DNA of 64,000 bases from Agapetus fuscipes (Eukaryota; Arthropoda; Insecta; Trichoptera; Glossosomatidae). The notes under the pieces are model-generated. The model ran no database searches, was not told where the DNA came from, and worked only from the letters and a program-made list of their open reading frames with translations. Location: the NCBI GenBank assembly GCA_951799405.1, contig OX637333.1, forward strand, positions 18,847,960 through 18,911,959. The letters run 5' to 3'. Made by a program: the position numbers and the translations under genes. Numbering within the stretch: the stretch's first letter is position 1; the number at the start of each line of letters is the position of its first letter. This document shows positions 43,247 to 55,200 of the stretch, piece by piece.

Positions 43247-46200
43247 TATGACAGGTCTGTAGTCTAGTAGTTAATATTACAAGATTGTTATCCAAAGGTC
43301 TGTTATGTTATTTTGAAATAACATATAAAAAAAAACAATCTCAAAGTGTACAGTGTGTTTTGTGGGCCGAACGGAGCCGAACGGTCATGGAAGCGGCCGA
43401 ACTGCACCGTGTGATCTGATCGGGCCGTCGCTCATCAGTTCCCGGCAAGATGTCAACCAATTAAGACGTCGGCGACCAAGCACCAAGCGGTGCAAGAGGG
43501 GGCATTCCAATGGAGCTCCCTCCTCCCCATCTACTTGGATTTCCTGCCAGCAAGGCACCCACCTTGTGGACCAGAGGCATAGGAGACATAGTGCATAAGA
43601 GCGCCTACCCAGGGGCTCCAACGTGTGGAGGCGCCCGCCTCGTGAGCCACCGCTAGCCTGGGGCGCTGCCCCAAGGCCTTCAGTTCGGAACTTCAGTCAA
43701 CAGAGTAGGGAGTGTTTTAGTGACGAAGTGCAGGTCAAGCCATTCCCTTATTTCCCCTTTTTCCCCCATATTACTAAAGTAAATAAACCCTTATTTGTTC
43801 ATGTTAAACTTATCTTTTCATATACAACCTTCCCAGAATACAAGTAAGCAATACCAAAGAAAGAACCCCACGCCCTGAGAGTGATGCTGATGAGAGCTAG
43901 CCGAATGTAAGTATCCTGGAGATACCTTCCCATTCTAAACATAACAGGTCTTAGGTTTGATTCTCGGCGGAGCACAAACAAAACTATCTGCTCTTCATTG
44001 GGTTGAAAAATCATGTGTTTACCAAAGATCAGTCACCAAAAGTCCATCCAGCCTTACCACAGCTGGGTCTTGTTAATGTAGTTGGCGCTTTCTATAGGGA
44101 CGTCCAATTTGCAGAGGGCTTTTAAAAAGCACTCACCAAATAAATCATCCTAATATTATTAATACCTATTTGCTTGATACGGTCGATAGCTCAGTTGGTA
44201 GAGTGCTTGCATTCCATATCGAGAGCTTGGGTTAGAACCCCACCGAAGGTACCAGTAACAATTTCTCGTTTTGGTGTTTATTTCAAACCCAAAATAAAAT
44301 ACCAGCAAGGTTTATTCAGCTTTTACAAGAAATGAGTACCAGCTCCATCGGGAGTTGGGAAATTCCCAGTTCAACTGAAGTGGTTGGCATAAAGTCGGCA
44401 CCCTTAACTGTAAAAATAAATAGGTTCCACTCACCACATGCGAGCCTTTTGGTGAGAAGGTGGCTAGAAATAACATTATACGTGTGGATTAGTTGCGTTG
44501 CTTGTTATATTGTATGAGAGTATACTGACTGTGATATGCCCAGGTGACCATTGGTGCCACGGCCGCGGTGCACCTGGTGAGGTTGAGGGAGTCCTGAGCT
44601 GTCATGCTGACGGCCGCGTGCCCCCCGTACCCCCAGCCCCACACACACACGCGGCTGCCGTCTATGAACTTCAGCGTGTCACGCAGATACCTGCAAATAT
44701 CCAGACAAGCATAATATTAAAAATTGTTTTGAATGCTTTTGTGTTAGACCATGTTCTTTTCGCAATTTTTCTATTGTCAACATTTGGCTTTCACAAGCAG
44801 AAAGGCTGGATATTAAAGCAGCGCAGGGGTCTTCGCTTTTGCTTGCTGTTGGTAACTTTGCTTTGAAAAGCTACGAATAGAACATAGTCTAATCAGAAAA
44901 AATTAAAAACAATTTGTCGCCTAACGCAGACCATGAAAGTGAAATCCTAAAACTTTATTGCATAATGCTAGCTACAGATATGATATAGGATTTTGACTCT
45001 GCGTTATTCCTTGACTTATAGGTTGGTATGAGGCTGACCACCCATACTGTAAAAAATGGTTCACTTTGCCAATGTCACCCCTGTTTCAGGGAAGGTCGGC
45101 AAAAGTTGTGGGGCTTATGTTCATTTGAGGTTTGGATTTTATTTGTAAGTACACATTCAGCATTTGTAAGCGCGAACTACACTTGTTGGTTTGTGGGCAT
45201 ACATCTGAGAGCTTTAAATGAATATATCTTTGCAACTTAGATTATAGATTATTATAGATTATAGTGGTCTAGTTTTTATTGACACAAATACAAAATTTAA
45301 TCAGCAGACAGCTGGAGTGCTTCGATTACCAGACTATACCACTTCTTTGGGAAAAAGTGTCTTCAGTAGTCTTTGCATCACTTACTGTTGGTAACTGCTT
45401 GGTAGTATGATGCACCTGAAATGGACTATGAAAAGTTGTTTCAAATATGAATAGTGAACCAGACTCCTGACATGCTTTATCTTGGTGTTGTTACTCACAC
45501 CAAGGTTTTTCCATATTTTGTCTAACTTAGACAAGGATACCATAAAAACGGGTAATGAGATGCTCACGTGATGACGGCTATCTGGTCCTCCACCTCCACG
45601 GTGCCGAGCCTGTGGTAAACCTCCTTGCGCAGGTTGTCCCCCTGGAAGCCGGAGCCGCGGCCGTCTATCTGCGCCACAATGAAGTTCTTGGTGCCGGCCA
45701 GGTACCAGCCCCAGTCTATCTGGAACTTCTCCGACACCAGCTGCGAGCCCGGAGAAGAGTCTCTGGAAATATGCAATGGATTAATAAAATTAAAATGAAT
45801 TTTCACTTTGTGAATGCACTAATTCTAGAAAAGTTAGTAATTCATGACTCAAAGTCGAAGTATAGTTTACAGATAATCACTCCTTTGAATCTAATTCTTC
45901 TTCTTGTGCCTCATTAACGGCTAAGATAGTCTCTCCTCAATGGTGTCTCCCTGCTGGAGAACAAAAAGTACACAGAGCTGCTGGTAGCAGGTAGTGGGTT
46001 CTGTAATGTCATGGCCGACAGCGCTGCGTTTTAGCTGGACTGAATTTCTTGGTATTTTACTTTTGGAAAATTATTTATGAAATCTTGAACGGTTGTGTTC
46101 CTCGAAGACTGAGAGCAACGCCCTGGGACTTGAGATCAGCTGGAAATCATAAAGGAGTTCCAGTTCCTTGGATCTCAAATTATCAATAAAGAAACTTGCG

Positions 46201-49200
46201 AAGCAGAGATTGATGATGAGTTGCCATTGCCAAAAGGGTTGTTTTGATATTTTTTGGAGTATTAAAATCAATATTTATTTCTCGTTTGCCCATCCATATT
46301 GCCAACTGTGTGAGCTCATAGTGCTGTAAAGTAAAAAAATCCTGGATCAGGAATCTATTTTGACTTTACAATGGACAATGTCACATAGTCGAAGAATATT
46401 TTGAATGTTTGTCTGTTGTCTTACATGTGCAGCACCAGGGGGAAGGGCACCTCGTCGTGCTCCCTGAGCGTGGGTGGCAGCAGCAGACGCACGCGCGCCA
46501 CGTGCCCGTCCTGCACCTCCACGGAGAAGCTTTTGGTCTGTGGCGCGGCCAGGCCAGCTACACGCTCACGCAGCTGCGCCCCCGCGTGCAGCACGGCCAC
46601 GCGGCAGTTGGTCAGCGCCTCCGCCAGGTACACGCTCGGCGCCTCAGGGCCCAGGCACTCCTGGAACACAAACAATAGGGGGTTTTACAGGTTTCTGGAA
46701 GAATAAGTATTAATTTCTGATGTGAACATCAACAGCCATGGACTCATCATTATAGTAATCATAAGCTAGACAGCCCTGAGTGAGCCTTGATTGAATTCAG
46801 GATTCTTCTCTACTCTCTCCTGTCCATTGCCTTTGCTCTCCAGCCACGTATGCCCGCCTTTATTGCATCTGCGTTCACACTGTCCATCCATTTCATTTTA
46901 GCCTTCCTGCAGGTCTCCTTCAGCCTTGTGGTGATGAGAGTGTTAGGTGCTTAATGGGGTATGCATCGTTCATTATAATTATGTGTCCAGCCCACTGCTG
47001 GCGTCCTATTTTGAAATGATCCCATAGAGCTCCTAGTTGTACCGATAATGCCATCCATTGCTATCTCACACTTGACAGTAGATGGTTCTGAGAATCCTCC
47101 TTCCAAATATTGCTATTGAGGTCTCAATCTTTTTGTCATCACCCAGGTTTGAGAGGCATACGTCAAGACTGGCTTGATTTGTGTCAATGGACTAAGCATG
47201 TTTAAAATTGTGGTGTCACATGTGCTGGCGCGAGTACATGAAACGTACTAATACGTATAGTTGGTAGTGTCTATGAAACTAAGCTATATAAATAGTGTTG
47301 CTATCTTGCCCCAGAAGGGGTCGTATGTGGCGAGTGGAACCTATTTATTTTTACAGGCAAGGGGGCCGGCTTTATGCCAACCACTATAGTTGTACTGGGG
47401 TTTCCCAGCCCCCTAGGGCTGGTACTCTTTTCTTGTGAAGAATGAGTGAGCTTTGCTGGTATTTTATTTTAGGTTAGAAAAATAACAAAACCGGATATCA
47501 TTTCTGACACCCTCTGTAGGAATCGAGCGCTAGCTCTTGCCGCGGAATACAAGCATTCTTTTTCTAAGCAATTGACCGGATCCTTTTTTACGTTTCTAAT
47601 AATGTATACGTACTTAGGTATTCAATCAGTGTAAATGGGATGAAATAAACCAACCCAAAGGCCAACCTAAAGCAAAAAGGGGAAAAACATCATTTCAGTT
47701 GACACTAACCTGAACATAGTATCTGCTGTTGGTGCTGAAGATGACATTGTTGTATAAGCAATTATTTGGAACACTTTCATTCAGATAGAACACTCCATTC
47801 CTATGTCTCTCCACATTGAGATGAGCGTATGATTTTGCGGTACCGTTCAACCCATTCAACGAAACTTGCTTGGCAACTTTGGTCACTGCTATTGTTGCTT
47901 CAGTAGAAACTGTTAAATTTGTGTGCGGCTCTAGTGAAACATCACTAAAAGACGTCGCGCTAAAGTCTTCCAAATCACTTTCAGTTGTTTTGGCTGTTTC
48001 TACTGTTGAAGAAGGTTCCTGTGGGTTGATTTCAGTTGTGGATTGGTCTTGTCCTTGGATAAACTCGCTGGGACATGTTAGACATTGCATTGTCGACATG
48101 TCGGACCATATGTTTCCAGCGGGTGCAGCATTCTGGTTGTTTTCTTCGTTCTGGTAATAGTTTCTTGTGTTCTGCTGGCCGTCTTCTCCATTCTGGTTGT
48201 CTTCAGGCTTCTGGGACTCCCTCTGCAGTTTTATTCGGTACAGATGGCGCTGTCCTGGTTTGCCTTCTGGAGTTGCCATGAAATACCTGAAACAGAGACA
48301 TGTAAGTTTTGAAATTGTTGCAAGGAAAGTAAAGGCTTGTTGTTAAAACACAACCTTGTAAGAACTTTGAAACTACTTTTTTGTGTATTGAAAAGTCGCC
48401 AAAACTATTGGACCACACCAATTTAATTGAACTCATGTGACTAGGATGTAACGCAATGCAATTAAGCTAAACATATAGTTTAACTTCTTGCCACTAGCGG
48501 GGTTGCAAGTGGCGAGTGAACCTATTTATTTTTACAGGTAAGGGGGCCAGCCTTACACCAACCACTTAAGTTAAAGTTCTTCAGTTAAAGGAGGTTTCTT
48601 AGCTCCCGAGGTGGCTGGTACTCATTTCTTTTGAAGGCTGATTAAGCATTGCCGGTATTTTATTTTGTGAAATCATTTCTAACACCCTCGGTGGGACGGT
48701 TGGGATTGAGTGGGAACTCTTGGCATGAAATGCAAGCACTCTACCAAATGAGCTATCGACTGGACTGTGTATTTCATTATTTTAATTTCTTTAAGCCTGA
48801 TAACTAACAAGTAACTGAGATATGATATCTCATTAAAAATATATATATTTAAATCATATATGTGATTCATGTTTTTTCTGTGTGAATATGAATAAAAGTA
48901 CCTAAGTACATTACATTTGAATAAGATATATTTTTTCATATGTACATGCATCTGCTGATCTGTATCTTAATATACATGTGTCTGCTATATCCAAGGTTTT
49001 TTTCTCCCACATAATGTAAATCATAGACTGTTTAATGAAGTATCACTTACACATATCCATTGTCCTCGTCCCAAGCCACCAGCCTGGTGACCTCGAAGCG
49101 CCCCATGGTGACTGGCATGAGGCGCCCCACCTGGGCGTCCACGTAGCAGACGTGGGTGTAGGCGCCCGAGGAGCCGTCCCTGACAGAGGCCAGCACCAGG

Positions 49201-52200
49201 AAGGAAGGTGTCTGCAGGGTGCGGCCCCAAAGCAAAGGGGTCCCGGTGCCAATGTGGCCACCAAGCGTAGACCAGATGCCGGGTTGGGCTCGTTCTGTGT
49301 ACACCTGGAGAATCAGTAAGTTTAAGATGGGTAATTGATCTCTTTTTCAATGGCCTTGCAGTCCGATTCGAGCCTTGGCCTCTTTCAATTCTGACTCCAA
49401 CTTACTTGACTCTCTATACTGTTCTTTGTCTGCTACCTTCTGATTGATTATTGTTGTATATTTGTTGCTCTTGTAACAGAGGGGGCGTGGCTTGTATACT
49501 TGGTGTAAGAATACTTCGGTTCACACCATTTATCAACAGCAACCACGTTCTTCTCACTTTTACACTCTCTTCTTATCTGCTATTTTATTTGTTTTGTTTT
49601 GTGTATTACAATAGCTTCTCAGAAGGGGCATGTCTTGTATACTTGGGGTAAAAATATTCCGGTACACACCATTTATCGACGGCAAGCACATTCTATTCAA
49701 TTTTACACTTTATTTTTTACGGTCATGTTTGTTTTGTTTTGCAAATTTGGATAGCTTCTCTGTGTAATCGGGCATAGTATGCACAAGTTTGGATGAATGC
49801 GACATGTTAGTTACCGCGTTGCAGTTGAAGGCCGCTGCCTTGCAGATGTTGATGATGGAGAGGTTCTGCATGCGGTTCAGGAACATGAGCACCACCTGAC
49901 GGTCCGACACCCAGGTGGCGTAGGTGACGTAACTATCTGATAAAAATATAACAGAAAATATTAGCAAACATGCATTTTGATCCTCCAATTTTTCTGATTG
50001 GTTTGGCAAACCTGAAGAAACTACCATCTGGGCCAACATCTACTAAATGAAGCTTCCTTCTCTGCTTCTCTTCAAGGAAAAAGGGGGCAAATATATAATA
50101 TTTTTTCAGAATGACAAAATAATTAAACCAGGCACATTTCTATCTCAGCTTTCTTGTCTACAATACTGTTAAACACACTGCTTAATTAATATGAAATCAA
50201 ACTATTGAATTATTTCTGCTCTCAATAAACCACTAAATGAAGTGCTAAAAATTTACATATATTTGGCCATAAAGAAAAATATATGATCACGACTGACACA
50301 GATCAGAAACACATCAAAAAATGAAAAATATCCTGCTGCTAAATGAGACAAAGATGATACCTGTCTCTCTTTTAGCTTTTGTGACTCCAGTTTTTCAGCT
50401 AACATTAAGTTAGGTATTCCATAGCATGTGCCTTCAACCCCCCCTGTCCTACTACTACTGACTTCCAGTTCACCAGCTCGAGAAGCTGTGCAGAATCTCT
50501 TTTCAAACTATTTCTTTCTATCAGGAGTATTCATTCATTGTCTGTTTTAGATACTTGTATTTGTCATCCTTTCAAATGTACATAATTTGAAAATTGTTTT
50601 AAAAACGACGTGTATAGAATTTGAATATAGGAAAATGTGTGATTTTTCCGGTTTCTAGCAGAGCAGTAGGTATCTCCTTTGAGTTTCAAGTTCTTTTGAA
50701 GTTAAAAATCATTTTGGATAATTTGGAATATGGGGCCATCCATAAATTACGTCATCGATTTTGGCCGATTTTCGACCCCCCCCCCCCTACAATCATCCTA
50801 TAGTCATTATCTAATGACCCCCCCCTCCCCCTCTTGCTGTAATAATGGATGAGCTTAATAATTAATAATGTTATATTACTCACATAATATTTTGAATATT
50901 TTGTAGAAATTGGTATTTACAAGAACGACGTCACTTTTAGTACTAGTACATCATTTGTCATCATCCGCGGACCAGACTCCCCCCCCCTTAATGCGAATGA
51001 CGTAATATATGGACAGCCCCTATGTAGAATCCACTTTGCACTTATTGAGTACGGCAACAGCCTTTATTGAGGTTTCATCACTGTTGTATGATATGTTGTG
51101 CAGGTTATTCATTGATTATTTCACGCTGTTGATTCTCTTCTTTCAGCGTCAACGCATCATTTTACTTTTGAAATCACTTTATGTAAGTCGAGATCACAGA
51201 TTTCAGCGAGCTGCTAGAGTTGTTTTACCTGGTTCAACATTGGAGCTTGGTGTAACGGCATGTGGAAATAGGAATTTAGGAGTCTTGAGATTCACCGTGA
51301 AAATGGTAACTTCTGGATTCTCTGTGTTGGCCTGAAATGCATAAAAGATGTTTTTTCATGAACATTTCATATAAATCACATACACGGGGTACCCCACTAC
51401 CTTGAGTTGATAGATTTTACCTGACTCGCTTCAGTTATTGCGGATCTTTGATTTGGTGATGAATTGAGAAGGCCCGTTGCTTTGAAATTGTGTCATTTCT
51501 TAGCAGTCAGTAACCAATGATTATTTGGAAATTTTAAGTTTACCATGTTCACAGAATTCACCTGATTGATTGAGTCCATAATGTTCACTGAGTGAAGGCT
51601 GGAGACCCCCTTTAAACCACCGTGTAGTCTGTGGAGTATGGTGAGCGTGGCACTTGATGATGTGAATGATTGCTCCCTGAATGGAAGACAGTAAACTCTT
51701 AAGAAAAATCACATGTAAGACGGGCCTTTTGATTTTTGATGTTTTTTAGCCTTTATAAAGCGCCGTTGATCATAAACAGTATGCACTGCAAGAGACTATT
51801 GTCTGGAATCAGCTGAAGGTGGGAAAGTCTTGAAGCACTTGATGGTAGTAAGATTGATATGTTACTCAATTAGAGGATGGCGCATTACTGCCGTGCATCT
51901 GAAAGCGGAGATCTATTTATAGGCAGCTTTCTGCGGTCAGGTGAACACATTAAGGCCTGACTCTCCATTAGCATTAACGCCTAACTTTTGCTCAGACAAA
52001 CTTTCATTTTCTGTTATTGCAAGTACCACAATTGCTTGAGTTCCTCACCTTGGGGTACCTGACCCCCTTGAGCTGTGGGTACTGTGGAGGGTCCCTGGCG
52101 GCGCTGCCGTACCAGGCCCAGCGGTGCTCCCCCACGTTGCTGCAGTTGTGCGTGGCGTACATGAGGAACTGGCTGTCGGGGCTGAACCACAGCGCGTGGC

Positions 52201-55200
52201 CTGACAGCGTGATCTCCGTCTCATACAGGAAGTCAGGGACGCCATTGAAGATCACCCCGGGCTCACCTACAAGCCAATTACCAATACATTAGAGATATCT
52301 TCTTCATTTATTTATTATTTAAGAATGGCTTTTGAGATTTGGGTTTTTATGTTGTAGGTTCACATGCGGCATGCGCAAGCGCGAACTGATACATGTCTGC
52401 TTGTGAAAATGCATACCTATAATGTTAATTTGCAATGTTACATATCTTTGCAACTTAGATTAGCTTAGGGGAAAAATACTACTGCCATCTGTTGGAGAAA
52501 AGTAAAAACTTTTCTAGATGATATTAAAAGAACAAGTAAATAAGATGCACATGGTCATAGGCCTCGCAACTCGCAACTAAGCTACACATATAGTGTAACT
52601 TCTTGCCTGCGTTATCCCCGAAGGGATCGCATGTGGCGATTCGGGACCTATTTATTTTTACGGGTAAGGGGGCCGGCCTCACACCAACCACTTTCCGTTG
52701 AAGTGGGGGTTTCCCAGCTCCCGGTGGGGCTGGTTCTCATTTTATTGTGAAGGCTGAGTAAACCTTTGAGATCGAACCCTTGCTCTCGGCATGGAATGCA
52801 AGCATTCTACCAATTGAGCTATCGACCTTTTTACGATCTTGATCGTCGTCGCTACAAAGCGCCAATTCTCAAGCAAGACCCAGTTGCTGTAAGGCTGGAT
52901 GGACCTTTGGTGACCGGTCATTGGTAAAGGTTTATGCATTTTTCAACCCAGCGAAGAGCGAATTTGAAAATATAAATGATATATTTTTTTGCTCCGCCGG
53001 GATTTGAACCTACAACCTTTCATTCAGAGTCCGAAGTGTTACCACTGAAGTACGGACCGGTCCTCCTTGTCGGTATTTTTATTTGCCAAATTAAAACTGA
53101 CATTACGGTAGTTTTACCTATTTTCAAAATATTACAATTAAACATGAAGTTTAATAACATTTTCAAATATTAGAACAGTCATTATCATGGATAAAGACGG
53201 TAGGTCGGTAGCTGTTTACTCGCTGCTATATTTTATTGTTCTCTATCTTCAAATAGATACGGTAAGATCTACTGCTTCACAGTTGATGATGTTGCCTTAG
53301 TATTTTGTGAAATTGATAACATGAGGTCTAAGGGAAATGCTAGTTAGGTTGGGGTAATGCTTCGGCTAAGCCTTACCCGTGCTGGTTATCCGACAGACCA
53401 GTGGTTTCAGCACCCTGGGCTTGTAATAGATGTCGTTGTCATGGACAAAGACGATGGCCCCCCCGTCTGGAGACCACGCGGCGTACTGCAGCAAGGGTGC
53501 TTCACGGTCATCCTCAATCGGAGACAAAGGAAACTTGTTCCTGGAACATAAATATCAAGAAATGGTAGTACTGATTAGCTGTAAGGATTTCAGGGGAAGA
53601 TTCAAGGTATAAGTTGGTAAGGGACTATGGGTAATGATGAGTTTAGGTAAAGTGAGCACACAGATAAAGATGAATAGAGGTAAAAAACAGTAGGTAAGCG
53701 TAAACATGAGTAAAGGTAAAAGCAAGTACTTAAAGGTTACAGTGAGTAACGGTAAAAGTGAGGAGAAGTAAAGCGAGTTAAAATAGAAATGAGTGTCAAA
53801 GGTAAAGAATGACAAAAGGAAAAAGCGAGTAAAAGTGAAAGTGAGTAGGTAAAGGTAAAAGGGAGAAAAGGTATAAATACTTTCACTTTTACTCGCTTTT
53901 TCCTTTTGTCATTCTTTACCTTTGACACTCATTTCTATTTTAACTCGCTTTACTTCTCCTCACTTTTACCGTTACTCACTGTAACCTTTAAGTACTTGCT
54001 TTTACCTTTACTCATGTTTACGCTTACTGTTTTTTACCTCTATTCATCAAGTGAGTTCGTCAAGGTGAAAAAAAAGAGTGTTGGCAATAAACCATGTAAC
54101 GAGTATTAAGAGTGGATACACTTAACATGCTATGCCAACATAGGTAAAACAAGGTAAAAGTGAGTAAAAAATATATTTACGTATGTTGGAAGTTTGGGAA
54201 TGTTTAATTGAGTAAGTTTAAGGTAAATGTTTATACAGGTATTACAAGCACTAACATAAGTTTAGGTAAAAGTGATTTTATTTAAAAGCAAGTTCAGATA
54301 AACGTGAATAAGGATGAGTGAAAATGTGAAAGTGAGTACAGGTAAAAGGAAGTTCAGGTAATATAGAATGGGTAAAAGTGAATACAGGTAATATATAATG
54401 GTTAAAAGTGAATACGGACAATATAGAATGGGTAAAATTGAATACATATAATATGGAATGCGTAAAAGTGAGTAAAGTTGCAAGTGAGCTAAAGTACTGT
54501 TGAGTTCAGGTAAAAGTGAGTAATGGCTTTAAGTTTACCTGGAGGCTATCTCATAGACATGATATCTCGCTGTTCTGGAATATTTGTAGCCTTTTCTCTC
54601 GTCAGAAATCAGAAGGACGAACTTCATGTTGCTAGACACCTTGAAATCCACTGCATTGAGTTGCCTCTGTTGATAAAAAAACATTTTTTGTTTATTAATT
54701 AAAAAAACAAAGTTTTAATTCACATAACATTTTTTGTTATTAAAAAATCAGTTCATCCTTAGTCGTCGTGCAGAGAGGGTGTCTCCTGAAGACGTTGGCT
54801 AATTCACCAACGAAACGCCGAGAATGATGTAAGTTCTACTATAACGCTTCGTCTAATATCCGAAAAGCTTTTAATTCCCCAACTGCGTGTAGTTATTATA
54901 ATGTAAGTCTTTATGAGGAGTATATACCTACTCTAAGCTTGAAATCTATCAGGATTATTCATAACAAGTTTGATCCGTAGCTGATCTATGGATCATCGGT
55001 TTTAGTATTGAATATTCACGTTGAATGGCGGTTGAACCATGAATTTGCTGTGTGAGAATAACGCCGTATATGTTGTAAAACTGTATTATTTCCGACTATT
55101 CGCTTTCCGAAAATTTTGTGTTCCTTGACTAATAGGTTGGTATAAGGATGACCCCTCATGCTGTAAAACTTGGTTCACTTTTGCCAATGCCACTCCTCCG

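Noticed and set aside
43353..43847. Pro/Arg-rich ORFs over the 43.3-kb, 35.9-kb and 63.4-kb regions
   Set aside because: The same ORFs occur in all three L630 copies and on both strands; there is no domain and they lie in a solo-LTR-like repeat.
51521..51712. Possible extra exon of the DPP10-like gene (minus)
   Set aside because: The exons at 52049 and 51331 join in phase and match the family without a gap, so nothing is missing between them.
53555..54109. Two hydrophobic ORFs with identical N-termini on opposite strands
   Set aside because: They are the two arms of the palindrome at 53669-54048; low-complexity repeat, not genes.
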